Source: Sugiyamaella lignohabitans
Taxonomy: Eukaryota > Ascomycota > Dipodascomycetes > Dipodascales > Trichomonascaceae
Direction of reading: 5' to 3'
Assembly (NCBI RefSeq): GCF_001640025.1
Contig: NC_031672.1
Location: 1,550,001 to 1,614,000, forward strand
DNA: 64,000 nucleotides
Shown here in pieces: positions 9,901 to 20,272 of the stretch. Position 1 is the first letter of the stretch, and every line of letters starts with the position of its first letter. Under the pieces are notes generated by a model, which saw only the letters and a program-made list of their open reading frames with translations, was not told where the DNA came from and searched no databases. Made by a program: the position numbers and the translations under genes.

Positions 9901-10865
9901 AGAGCTGTCAATGATCTATCCTTAAAGATACCGAATTTCATGGTTTCTCGCAAATGAGAGTCGAACTTCTCGACCAGTCTCTTCTGGGCTCCAAAAGCAA
10001 TTGTGTTACGGATTGAAGAAATAGCTTCCTCCGCTACAGTAGCTCCCTTGCCATATGCTGCACTCGATTTTGTGCTATACTTGACAATAAACACAGACCC
10101 AGTGGCCATTGAAATGGAAATGGCAGCTACTACTGACAGCAGAATAACCGCCAATCTCCATGATCTCACAAATCCAATAACTAAAGCAGCAATAAAAGTG
10201 GATAGACCACTCACAATCATGCCAGCCTTTTGGGAGATTCCCTCTTGGATCGAATTGGTATTGTTTGTGATACGAGTAGTAACTTCGCCCGATCCTAGTT
10301 TGTCAAAGTATGCAATGTTTTGTCGTAGAATAGCTTTCAAATATTGCTGACGAATCCGTGCTGTCAATACCTCTCCTCTATCAACATGTATATAGGTATC
10401 GAGAAAAGAGAACACAATGATTCCAATTCCCAAGTATAGAAAATATAATGCATTATGATTAATGGCCGCTTGGAACTTGTTAGGATCAGCATTTGTAGAT
10501 GTAAAGAACGAACTGAACTCCTGCGTCAAGTTACCGAATACCAGTGTGAACATGGGCAATGCTGCTCCTGATATGACGGAACATATATAACCAATGGTCA
10601 ATATGACGACATCCTTTTTATTAGCATATCTATGCAATGTTCTCAATGAAACGCTAGGAGTTGGCAATTGGACCTGATCTCTCAATACCTTTGCATCTTC
10701 CTCGGAATAATTCTGGAACGGGTCTGTTTCCTTTTCTACAGTCTTCTTTTTAGTTACATCAGACTTTTCTTTCTTCTTTCTGCCGAACCAACTTTTTCCA
10801 GCTTTGTTTTCTTGACTGCCGAGTTCATTTGAAGCCGTGGAGGTGATTTCATCCTCTGCAGCCAT
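6933..10865 (-). CDS. Full-length ABCB (MDR-type) multidrug exporter
   Basis: Intronless, 1310 residues, layout TMD-NBD-TMD-NBD. The N-terminal 90 residues are charged and cytosolic. The first membrane domain spans about 95-390, NBD1 about 430-670, the second membrane domain about 745-1030 and NBD2 about 1065-1305. Both NBDs have intact Walker A (GMSGSGKST, GASGCGKST), signature (LSGGQKQRIAIARA twice) and Walker B (LLLDEATSALD twice). The two sites look equally competent, unlike PDR-type ABCG pumps with one degenerate site. The family exports hydrophobic drugs or lipopeptides (animal P-glycoprotein, fission yeast Pmd1, baker's yeast a-factor exporter Ste6). A drug-exporter role is more likely than pheromone export given two canonical sites, but the substrate is unproven. 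Confidence 0.92.
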   Translation of the reverse strand: MAAEDEITSTASNELGSQENKAGKSWFGRKKKEKSDVTKKKTVEKETDPFQNYSEEDAKVLRDQVQLPTPSVSLRTLHRYANKKDVVILTIGYICSVISGAALPMFTLVFGNLTQEFSSFFTSTNADPNKFQAAINHNALYFLYLGIGIIVFSFLDTYIHVDRGEVLTARIRQQYLKAILRQNIAYFDKLGSGEVTTRITNNTNSIQEGISQKAGMIVSGLSTFIAALVIGFVRSWRLAVILLSVVAAISISMATGSVFIVKYSTKSSAAYGKGATVAEEAISSIRNTIAFGAQKRLVEKFDSHLRETMKFGIFKDRSLTALVAWLWSVIYFTYALAFWQGSRFIASGEMNVGSVVTVIMSMMIGAFQLGQIAPSLQAVTVALSSAKTVFEAIDRVPVIDSDSNEGDIIENIQGHIELKDVRFVYPSRPDVEVLHSLDLEVKPGQTVALVGMSGSGKSTIIGLLERFYQPLSGSVKIDGRDISELNLKWLRQQISLVSQEPTLFAVSIYENICYGLIGSPFENAPEEKKRELVVEACKFSNAWEFIQNLTDGLDTNVGDRGFLLSGGQKQRIAIARAIISNPKILLLDEATSALDTKSEGVVQEALDRASKDRTTIVIAHRLSTIKDADKIVVMSQGDVVEQGSHQELLSKQGVYYELVQAQSISMHIEHLDEPVAELLPIPVKQEPEPVVKDLDDIEISESLSSIPAVTEDSNVEVKRNVFQLIGLILRFNNDEKKFMILGAVAAMFTGFGYPSLSILFAKLTQALMVTPEHYGTMRHKVNVYTGYYFMVGVLMFCLYLVMVGCLSYSAQKLVRTIRLRVFRQYLRMDVEFFDRDENSAGSLTATLAKDAQAVEGFGGATLGQILQSFVTLFGGIIVSIAFNWRLGLVVTACVPVLVGCGFTTVYVMLQLQERAKKVYEKSSSYACESISAVRTVASLTREDGVWRTYADSVEGQVRRSRADIVRSSLLLALSQGLTPWVMGLGFWYGTTLLKTYSITSFQFYVSFSSVVFGAQAAGSIFSYAPDMGKARHATNNIFKILDVTPKIDTWSSDGETLDVDTVKGNVEFQNIYFRYPTRPHVPVLQGLNLKIGTGQYVALVGASGCGKSTTINLIERFYSPLSGRVLLDGHDISSLNINAYRNHIALVQQEPILYSGSIRENIMLGIMDGQNATEEDMYAAARKANIHDFIMSLPDGYETFAGAKGTLLSGGQKQRIAIARALIRNPKVLLLDEATSALDSESEKIVQQALDEAAKGRTTIAVAHRLSTIQKADIIYVFDEGKILESGSHQQLLANRSKYYELVQMQSLHQ

Positions 10866-11422
10866 CTAAGTTCGTTAGCTTTCAACTTTGATCTCGTCAT
10901 CTAGCGCTTGACATCTTCATCCCTACTCACTTTCAGCACAATGACTTCTGTCTACCGATCAAATACTTACTGACTTATCTTCTGGTTATCTCTCATCTAT
11001 ATATATGTCTAGCACTTCGGGGCCCGACGAGATAAGCATGGGCTGTCTGCAGGGGATTAGAGTTTGCATTTGCACTGGTCATTTCTTTTTGTGGCGAATC
11101 AAAGGGTGAACGGCATCAAATCTGAACGGCGTTCTTCGAATTTTGTCCTATAAGATAAAAGATGATGACTCACGGCTGACATCGGTAACGTTCGCCAAGA
11201 AGTGGCGATTCCAACTCAAACTCCATTGCTTTGGTTGATTTAATTGCTTCCTACCGTATAGACAATGGTGAAGTGATATACATTTTTTGCGAACAATCCG
11301 AACACTGCATAGATAAAGGTGAAATACGCACGATATCTCTACATCAGGAATAAAAAGCGACGATCGTCATTATATGTTTAAAATATAAATATCACACTGT
11401 TACAGGTAAAAAATACTATAGT
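10866..11422. other. Intergenic region, ABCB promoter
   Basis: About 560 bases between the ABCB start and the lipase stop. It contains a TGACTCA-type (Gcn4/AP-1) heptamer near 11166. Nothing else was recognised. The sequence near the lipase end is AT-rich, as expected of a 3' UTR. Confidence 0.4.
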
Positions 11423-13040
11423 TCACGAAAATTTTAGGCTGCCAATTTTTTTCCCAAATAAACTCATGATATCGTTAACAGCCAAACTACCTAGAATGCT
11501 TAAATTTGATGGTTGAAGAGCTCCTCCGAGGGGTAGAGTAGTTGTTGAGCATCCGGTCGTCGTAGGTTTATCGTTTAGTCTATCTTCTAGCCACCCTAAA
11601 GCGGGTCCACTTCCTAAAATCATGTTTCCAACATGACCAGCAGCAGCATTCTTTTGATATGTAATGGTTGCTCCTCGAGAACAGTATGAATTGTACAATT
11701 TATCAACCTCTGACAAAGGTGCCACCTCGTCTTGAACTCCTTGATACATATATAGTGGCATTTTAGGCACCTCGGGCCCTACACCCATAGTGTTTTCCAG
11801 AAGTAACGGAGCTACCCGACTATCATATAGAAATTGTTGACCATTTTTTGTCCAGTTGAAAAAGTTCAAACCCGCATACTGTGAAAAGTCTGATTCTAGA
11901 CATTGTTTACTTGCGTTGCTGAATGCCGGCACATACTGTGGGAGCAGCACTTCATTCAACAACTGTTCTACTTCAGGATATGTGTTTTTAAATCCTAGGA
12001 TATTAGCTTCAAATCCGTTTTTCGAAGATTAAAATATACTCACCAGTTATTCCTGCGGGGACCAAGCCTGCGTCGGGGCCATCATTCACTTGGAGCATTA
12101 CGGCTGTTACGTTGGAACACACACCACCTTTAAAGTTAGCTTTGCTTTGGTCAGTCTCGTACTATACTACTTACCCATGGCAGCCCCTTTAAGATTTAAA
12201 TCGGGAGCGTAGGTCGGGTGCATTTGAGCAGCCCTATATGTTTCTAAAAGCGAGATAGATCCTCTGGCGATTTGGTTTCGGAAATTGAGCTACTTACCAT
12301 CCCTTGAAATGTTAGAAGATAATTTAGACAATCATATTGTTTACTTACTGTTGCAATTGAGCCACCAGAGTAGCCCCAGAGGACTATTGCTGCGTTGGCG
12401 CTGATACCGGAAAATGAACTGGAATTCAAGGCTGCCCTGATAGAGTTGAGGACATTTCTATATGCCAACCTACCCACTGTAAATGCACTGTTCAGTCCCT
12501 TTAAATATTAGTACACCACCATTATTTTTTAGAGTTCTGTTATTGGTTACTTACCTCATAGTCCGGAACTACAACATAATATCCAGCGTTAAGTGCTCCT
12601 TCGAAAACCAGAAAATCTATCTGTGATATTGAGCCATCAGATCTAGAATTTAATTGGAGGGTGAATGACGGAGAACAGTCTATAAAACTAGCGTCTTCCT
12701 CAATGTGATAAGAAACAAGCTTGGTCGGATCAGCATTATATGGGACAATTACCGTCGTAACAGCACAAGCTGGATTTCCATTTACATCTTCCGACCGAAA
12801 CATAATTTGGTATGCAGCTTTGATACTGACGGGATAGTTTTTCCCGTTTATACTAGTACCGAAGCTTCCTGGAATATTGCGCCATTTGAGAATGGCCCCT
12901 AGTGATTGAGATTCATACCCTTTGGCCGGTTGATAGAAACTATCCCGAGTAGGGGGAATTGGCGTGAATATCGGGACAGAAGCAGAGAAGACGGCTCTCA
13001 CAGTCCACAGGAATATTGAAAGTAATGCCAAATGGTACAT
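11423..13040 (-). CDS. Secreted triacylglycerol lipase (fungal LIP family), six exons
   Basis: Exons on the complement: 12555-13040, 12349-12498, 12298-12302, 12175-12233, 12044-12127 and 11423-11994, giving 451 residues. The N-terminus is a signal peptide (MYHLALLSIFLWTVRAVFSA). The catalytic nucleophile is the serine in WGYSGGS (about S206). The acid and base are in YQGVQDEVAP and AAGHVGN. After GYSGGSIAT the family always has GWAA. This is restored only by a 5-nt microexon (GGATG) followed by the exon that begins GGCTGCTCAAATG, giving T-GWAAQMHPTYAPDL. Downstream AAMGGVCSN matches the family's conserved GAAHGGTPA region. It hydrolyses extracellular lipids. With five short introns (46-64 nt) it is the most intron-dense gene here. 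Confidence 0.87.
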
Positions 13041-14134
13041 GGATTCAAGTTCTTTATTGTACTTTACCTATTATATATATGAGATAGTTCATATAATATT
13101 TCCCAGGCTCAAGGAAACCTATAACAGTTAAACAAAATATATAGTCATTATAAAGAGCATTCACCACTGCCATGATCGTAGCTGGAGGCGTTTTGACTTA
13201 TAGTAATACGTATTAAATTATGTTTCAGTTATTAATCTTAACGCATCTAGATGAACATCTGACGGTTAGATCCAACGTTTAGCTATCAGATCTGAGCCAC
13301 AAGATTATATTGGATTATTTTGTTCTAATAATTGCCAATGACCCTGTCAACCCGAGACAATAAAGTAACTTCTCAACATTGTTACACTCTGGAAAAGTCG
13401 CAAATGTTTTAAAACTAAGAACGTAACATTTTTCGTACCAACAACTGCCAAGCCCAGATTGTTCTCAAACATTTAAGAGTCCGGCGTGACTCGAATTTGG
13501 ATTGATGGAAGTATGAATGACAACTGGTATTCTCCATCGGAGAATGGTGTGGATTTTTGTTTGTCAGATTTTTTTTATACAGTGACCCGACTGATCTCTC
13601 AACTGTAAACTGTCCTAGATAATGTGATAACTTTATAGCGGTTAGTATAGGGGTGGATACAACGACCAGCACAATCGCTGCTTGCTATTTGTATCCGTAT
13701 AAAATGGAATAAAAGTCCAACAAATTGGTCTGGTGATTGGCGTCATACTATTGGTATATATCCATTTGAATAAATAGATTTCTGACAAGTAATAGGGTAT
13801 AACAATAAACTTTCAAATTCAACAAGACGACCTAAGAGATGGTTGTATGATAAGTTGTTTCATTCGTTTGTCAGGTGAACACAAATAAGCAATTAAGATA
13901 GGATATTCTACACACGACAGTCCGTCAACTGTATAACATGGGTCTCATCAACTATCTATTTTTCTTTAGGGGAGAACAATCTGAGACAAGGTTAGCTATT
14001 ATTATGTCGATTTGATTGATGACTGGTTAATGCTCGAGCCCATAAGCCATATCATGGCACAAGCGAGTTAACGACATATACGACCGACCCAAGGTTCAGG
14101 CCGACATCCAAATAACCTAAACAACGCCAAGACA

Positions 14135-14158
14135 TGTTTACCCTGTAATGTTTACCCC
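14135..14158 (+). promoter_or_regulatory. Paired forkhead-like boxes
   Basis: Two TGTTTACCC copies, 14 bases apart start to start (14135 and 14149). TGTTTAC is the reverse complement of the forkhead core GTAAACA. No gene lies closer than about 1.1 kb, so the function is uncertain. Confidence 0.3.
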
Positions 14159-14598
14159 TCATATCAAGTTGCCCCTCAAAATCGGAACAACCCAACAGAC
14201 TGACTAGGATATATTGATATCACGTCATGTCGCAACCGGCTAGTTGCATCTACAGATTTCCCCAGTTGATGGGGAAATAGACGCTGGATCTATCTGCGCT
14301 TAAACTATGTTAATTCCCAAAAGAGCTAGGTCCGGCAGCAGAGTATAATCTTGCTCATCGTGAGCAACAGAAGATCCGGGTGGTCTGTTTTTTAGGGGCT
14401 CGCACAAGGAATTCTAGTGTTCCTGTATACATGAACTCTACAAGAGTCTTCAATTTGAAGACTTGAACAGCCTACACTCGAGAAATATAATTTTGATATG
14501 GAATATTCTTTAATTATTTTCTCAATGAGCTCATTTTATTTCTAGTTCTACAAAAATCCATTCAGTTTGTCGGTCACAAGAGCGTCGGCCGCGGGTCA

Positions 14599-14609
14599 GA
14601 TAAGATAAG
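14599..14609 (+). promoter_or_regulatory. Tandem GATAAG sites
   Basis: GATAAG twice in direct repeat sharing one base, matching the core bound by fungal GATA factors. It lies in the long region upstream of the sugar transporter. Assigned by motif only. Confidence 0.3.
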
Positions 14610-17565
14610 CAAATCAAGAACCTGTCAACATGGGCTAGACTCAACCGACATGTTTTGGCATGAGCTATACGAGCGGTTGGAAACCCCCACAATCGATCTG
14701 CCCAATCTGCTCAGTCCCCAATTTCAATAACCACCAGTCGTCCAACGGGATGCGTGCCCGCACTTCTACTAGTTTTAATTTTTATTTTTTTTGGAAGTGA
14801 CTTAGACCGAAATGTAAGCCCTCGGAAGCAAATCCCGGTACCGTTATTCAGTTACTCCGCTCGGTTGACCAATCACACGGAACAGCGTCGACGCGAATGG
14901 CTGGATTAAACCACGCGCAGCACTTGCCCCTCATTTTCCTGTGTTTATACACTTAAGATGGGCGTTATGTACATGCATATTTGGGGATATTAAGCATCTG
15001 GATCAGACCTTTTTTTGGGCCGTTTCAGACAGATTGACATTTCTTTTTCTGATGCCGTGTATCGGTGTGTGAAATATAATGAGGGGGAGGAGGTCGGAAA
15101 AATTTTACTTAGCATGCATAACCTCGGTGGGGGTAGCCATTTTGGGTAGGGTAGGGTACACGGATTAATGTATGAGGTGTCGGAAGGATGGAAAAACTAA
15201 CATATAACATAGCTGGACCTGTGACCAAACAGGAAGAAGCATATACAATTTGTAAGATAAAATATCAAGTGAACAAAGTGAAATTGAGTAAAAATTGGAG
15301 CGGAATTCAAGCTTCGAATCAGTCCAAGGGGGGGGCCCCGCCTCACATTCGCAAATCGCGGTTTATGCTAAATCCGAACCTTATCTAGTTTCTATGTATT
15401 GATTGTCAACTCGTGATTCGCACCGATCGGCCGGACACCCGTTTCTTCACATAATCATGATGCGGGGAATAAGCCAGCGAGACGTGCACAGACGCCGCAA
15501 TAAACGTTCGGTTCTATAATTGGAAGAGGATTTGCCGACAATCATTCCCAACCAGTAGTTCTAGACTTGGAACTAGGGACAAATGCAACGCCAATCCGAA
15601 TTAGCATCGTCAGACCGGTGTTGTTAAGGAATGATCGTCCAATAGAGCGGGGTAGGCAATTTAATAGAGGTTCCCCACTTTTGCTAGTTGAGGTAATGAT
15701 TTTTGCTTCTTGTTGACTCCTGGTGCTTGAGTTTATACTATTGTAGACAGGGGTAAGAAAGAAAGAGAGTGTGAATAGGCGTTTGACCTAAAGGCAGCCG
15801 TCCTGAAGTAAATATTAGTTCCAAGTTAGGAAAAATAGCTTTTTAAAAAAACAACGGTTATAGCAATTAAATTGGATATCCAGTATTATTGAGCTTCCCC
15901 CTATAATTTCTATAAATTCGCTAGTCTATGACGTCTGCCTTGGATCATCCACATTTTTACACTTTATTGAAAGCTTGGCCCTTGTCTATTACAGTTCTTA
16001 GAGGACTGTAGGCTCAAACTCTCGACTGTGTCAATCCACAGATGTAATTAATAATTGTTTTGCGGCAGCGGGAGCGGGAGTGCGAGCAGGAGCCGGATGC
16101 TCGACAGCATGTAAAGCACTTACGGATCCGACTCTTACAGCTTCGGCTTCTAGCAGGTGTCCGAAATGCAGGTGGCATGGCTTCTAATGGAAACCCCTTA
16201 TTTGCAGTTGTTCGCGAGGTCAGGTCATTTCATAGACCGTGTCCCGATCTGCGATATCAGAGCGACGAGAGCCGGGCTGCCGAGTTTGTTTGACAAGTAG
16301 TTCGTCAAAAATGTATGATATAGTTTTAAGCTTTAGATTTGACATATATTATGCGGTAAAGCCTAATTTCGATCATCTGGGAGGAAAACAGTCATACTAT
16401 TACAAAAATATATATCAGAGTTAAAAATCTAAAATTTAGCTTAATACAAATCATAACGGTACTTAATCCCACCAGTTACCTCTGCAGATCATTTCTAAGA
16501 AGCAAGAAGCATCTTTACAGGGAAACCAAAAAAAAAAAAACAAATGACTGCCTGTAGGGATTAAAGCCACCGTTTGAGATTACCCCTCTTCCCAGCTTGG
16601 TTTCTCCATTTGCTTGCCACGTACTTTTTCTACTGTATACCCCTCTTCTTGACTCTCTTTTGACCCACTTCTGCAGACACTTATGGCCCGTCTAACAGTC
16701 GTACTGAGATCCGACTTTGCATCTGATGTACTCACACAGCTTCGTAATAACTCCACTTAACGAGTCCTATTGAGTCCTGTGAATAGTCCACATCGCCCAC
16801 TTTGACAAGGATAGACTGTGTAATGTTGGGCTCGAGTTGAGATGAACGTGACCTTCATAAATAAACCCTCTGTACATTTATTTCACATCGCAGCTAAGCG
16901 CCATCTCCGACTAGTAAATCCGTCTTTTGCAGTGCATCCGGCTTGTGTCTCGCTTCCGTACTGGGTTGGCTTTTAATCCGGACCATGCCTTACATCTTGA
17001 TCCATGTACATCTCTGAAGCCATGTCCCCCTAGCTTTGCAGGCTTTGTTACAAGCCCGGTTCCGAATTTGGATGGGATAAAAAATCTTCTCCGCCTTAAT
17101 TCAGATAGCTGCGTCAAACGGTCGGTCTGCAACTAAGGCTGGGGAAATGCATATATGGTCCCCGTCAGATCACCAATTTTTATAGATTATTTAGTACATT
17201 TTATTAAACTATTACTGAAATGCGTTTTATCTGCCATCTAACAATGACTAGCTTGAAGGAGATCTTATGTGACGTAGATTAACTAAAAATACTGGTAGAT
17301 CAGAAAAGACTGTTATAGCCGTTGTATTATAGGCTTGACAGCTTGGCGCCACATCAATGCACCATTCTTGATTCGGCACCAAAATTGCAGTAGACAGTGC
17401 ATGAGATATGCATTGGTATTTCCCATCCGGATTGCTTGTTTCGCCCTCCTCCTCCACATCCTCCATGCTCAAACCCATATGCATACGCGCTTCTCAGAAA
17501 AAACAAAAAATGTGCGGTGGACTGCTGGTTTCAAATGCTCGATTCCTCCATGAATTTACTCACCA

Positions 17566-17622
17566 CCCCGCCAAAAATTACTTTTTCCATAGCGGGGTCA
17601 AAAAATAGACCAAATTGTGGGG
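17566..17622. promoter_or_regulatory. Cluster of three Mig1-like GC boxes
   Basis: A GCGGGG on the minus strand (17566-17571) preceded by an A/T run, GCGGGG at 17592-17597 and GTGGGG at 17617-17622, the latter two both continuing into TCAAA. The Mig1 glucose repressor recognises a [G/C][C/T]GGGG box next to an A/T-rich stretch. The cluster lies 180-240 bases before the start of a sugar transporter gene. Confidence 0.45.
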
Positions 17623-17684
17623 TCAAATGCTACACTGCACTGTCTCTCACGCACCACTCGCCGGTCCCCATCCCCAGGGCTCAT

Positions 17685-17692
17685 TATAAATA
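17685..17692 (+). promoter_or_regulatory. TATA box of the sugar transporter gene
   Basis: TATAAATA 111 bases before the ATG at 17803. This is the usual distance for a yeast promoter, and the only such box close to the gene. Confidence 0.55.
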
Positions 17693-17802
17693 ATCCGGGA
17701 TTCGCTCATCGGAATTCTTCTTTTCCCTCTTTTTTTACTTGTCTTTTCTTAAACAATTCTAAGAAGTTTATCTTTTTTGACCAACGAGATATACTTTACA
17801 TA

Positions 17803-19869
17803 ATGGCTCTCTTCAAGAAAGTTGAGAACGCTACTGTGTCTCAGTCCGTTGTCGGACGTACCAATGCTCAAAAGAGTCACGGTCTTATGGGAATGGTAAG
17901 TGTATTTGGATCAAGAGGAAAATGGTCAATTGCTATTCATTTAATTAATATTTTATGACCGGTTGGATATTTTTGTCAAATATTTTCAAATGTCTTCTTG
18001 ACTTTGTTTTTTATTGTTTTAGTGATAGCCACGCGTTGGTGCTCCTCTCTGCAATAAGCCGATCGTTGGAACCTCCCCATACTAACTGCAAATAGCTCCG
18101 TAACCCATATGTCTTCATGTGCTGTGCCTTTGCTTCACTCGGTTGTATTATGTACGGTTATGACCAAGGTGTTTTCGGTATGTTCTATTTATCAACAAGT
18201 CTTGGCTTTGTTGCAAACGCGACTAATGACTAGGTTGCATGCATTGATGATCTCCTGTATGCAGGGTCATTTGCAAAGAATCCACAAACTAACAAATCCA
18301 CCAGGTTCCGTTTTGGTTATGCAAAATTTCCAAGCCCATTTCCCCAGAGTCACTGATAAAAACTCTAGTAACATTCAAGGTTGGTTGGTTTCTTGTCTTG
18401 AGTTGGGTGCCTGGTTCGGTGCTCTCTTCTGTGGTTGGTTGTCTGATAAAATCTCTAGAAAGTACGCTATGATGGTTGGTGTTATTATTTTCACTCTTGG
18501 TACTGGTTTCCAAGTTGGTGCTCAAAACGAGGGTTTCCTTTTTGCCGGTAGAACTATTGGTGGTATTGGTATTGGTATGTTCAGTATGGTTATTCCTCTT
18601 TACCAATCTGAAATTGCTCCCCCAGAGCTCCGTGGTTCTTTGGTTTCTTTGCAACAACAATCTATCACTATTGGTACCTGTATCAGTTTCTGGCTTGATT
18701 ACGGTTTCCACTTTATTGGTGGCCCAGACTGTAGACCCAATGGTGTCAATGTTAGTGATGCTGACTGGGACCCTGATGTGTACGGTGGTCAACACTGTGA
18801 GGGTGAGAAGACCGTCTCTTGGAGAGTTCCTCTTGCCATCCAAATCATCCCCGCTTGGATTCTTTTCTTCGGTATGTTCTTCTTGCCCTTCTCTCCTAGA
18901 TGGCTTGTTATGAAGGACAGAGATGAGGAAGCTAAGGCCTCTTTGTCCAAGCTTCGTCGTCTGCCTGAAGATGATCCTCTTCTCGTTGCCGAGTTCCTTG
19001 AAATCAAGAGTACTGTCATGTTTGACAGAGAAGTCAGATCTGAGAGTGTCACCAACAATGGCTGGCTCGCTCCCTGGAAGGAACTTTTCAGCCCTAACAT
19101 TTTCCGTCGTGTCATGATCGGTGTCTGGATCATGATTTTCCAACAATTCACTGGTATCAACGCTATTCTTTACTACAGTCCTCAAATTTTCGCTACTTTC
19201 GGTTTCTCTTCTGTCACCATTGATCTTTTGGCAACTGGTGTCACCGGATGTCTCCAAGTCCTCTGTACCCTTCCTGCTGTCTTGTTCCTTGACAAGTTTG
19301 GTCGTAGATCTTTCATGATTGTCGGTGCTCTTGGTATGTTCATTTGTCACATTGTTGTCGCTGGTGTCGAGGGTAGTTTCGAGAATAACTGGCCTGCTCA
19401 CAGAGCTGGTGGCTGGGTCGCTATTGTATTTATTTGGCTTTTCGCCGTTAACTTTGCATACTCTTGGGGCCCTGTCGCCTGGGTCTTGACTCAAGAGCTT
19501 TTCCCTTCATCTTTCCGTTCTCGTGGTGTCAGTATTGTCGCCTCTGTTAACTGGATGTTCAACTTCATCATTGGTCTTACTACCAAGGACATGTTGAACA
19601 GCATGAAGTATGGCACCTACATTTTCTTCGGTGCTTTCTGTTTGATGGGTGCTGGTTTCATGTACTGGTTCGTTCCTGAGACCAAGGACAAGACTTTGGA
19701 GGAGCTTGATGTTTACTTTGGCGGTACTTCTGACTCTCTTGCTGCTGCTGACAGAGAACGTATGCAACGTATTATGCACGAGCTTGGTATGGACAACTAC
19801 GACGACTCTAATGACCTCAAGGAGAAGGCTGACCTTACTGCCGAGATTGAGAACGTTGATCACCAATAA
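17803..19869 (+). CDS. MFS sugar (hexose/pentose-type) transporter
   Basis: Three exons, 17803-17895, 18096-18177 and 18305-19869, give 579 residues. Exon 1 encodes a short cytosolic N-terminus (MALFKKVENATVS). Exon 2 ends in MYGYDQGVFG, completed by exon 3 to GSVLVMQNFQ. Both introns (200 and 127 nt) have a CTAAC 9-12 bases before the AG. Conserved sugar-porter motifs are present: AGRTIGGIGIGM, YQSEIAPPELRG, QQFTGINAILYYSPQIF, DKFGRRS and PETKDKTLEELD. Twelve membrane helices are expected. The codon choice is strongly biased (GGT, GTC, TTC, AAG), unlike its neighbours, so the gene is probably highly expressed. The antisense strand shows a spurious 401-codon open frame caused by this bias. 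The exact sugar cannot be deduced. Confidence 0.93.
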
Positions 19870-20272
19870 GTTAAGATATTTTTTATGTAGTTCTGTTTTT
19901 ACTTAATAGTAATGTTTGATTCGTCTCACTTAAGTTATGCATCTAACGGGCTCCGATCCACTCCTTCAACTTTATTTATCTAACTGTGAGATGAACATGC
20001 AAAGGTTGAGTGATAATTAACTTATCTAAGATCCGAGTCATAGTATCATTACTCACATTTTCGTCATCTTATGTCGTCCATCTCGATCTACATTATAATT
20101 GTTTGTTGATTTCCATAAACGGCAATTACCCGTACCCTATTTCAATTTAATAATATGAAGCATCTTGATCTGCTGAGAGGTATTTAAGACTGTCAACCTG
20201 TTATTCGAGAAGGAGAAATTAGAAAGAAAATAATTAGAGAAGAGCTAGCTGTTGAAAGGGTCTTTATTATTG
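19870..20272. other. Intergenic region between sugar transporter and SNF2 gene
   Basis: About 400 bases holding the transporter 3' UTR and the promoter of the downstream gene on the same strand. I see no further gene or conserved element. Confidence 0.5.

Larger units (their letters stand above)
13041..17802. other. Long gene-free divergent intergenic region
   Basis: About 4.76 kb between the divergently transcribed lipase and sugar-transporter genes. All open frames are short, lack conserved motifs and mostly lack good ATG contexts. I found no tRNA, repeat element of the GC-rich family or transposon remnant. Visible small motifs are paired TGTTTACCC boxes, a GATAAGATAAG, GC-rich GGGG boxes near the transporter, and a poly-A run near 16530. 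It may be an unusually long regulatory region or may hold an unannotated noncoding RNA. Confidence 0.6.

Noticed and set aside
18289..19494. 401-codon open frame on the minus strand of the sugar transporter
   Set aside because: It is the antisense shadow of a highly codon-biased gene. Composition is Thr/Asn/Glu-rich without any domain.
20252..20272. TTG as start of the SNF2 gene (and TTG or GTG starts at 3958, 41331, 53473 and 35647)
   Set aside because: Non-ATG starts are not usual in yeast, and good ATGs or upstream exons explain these genes.
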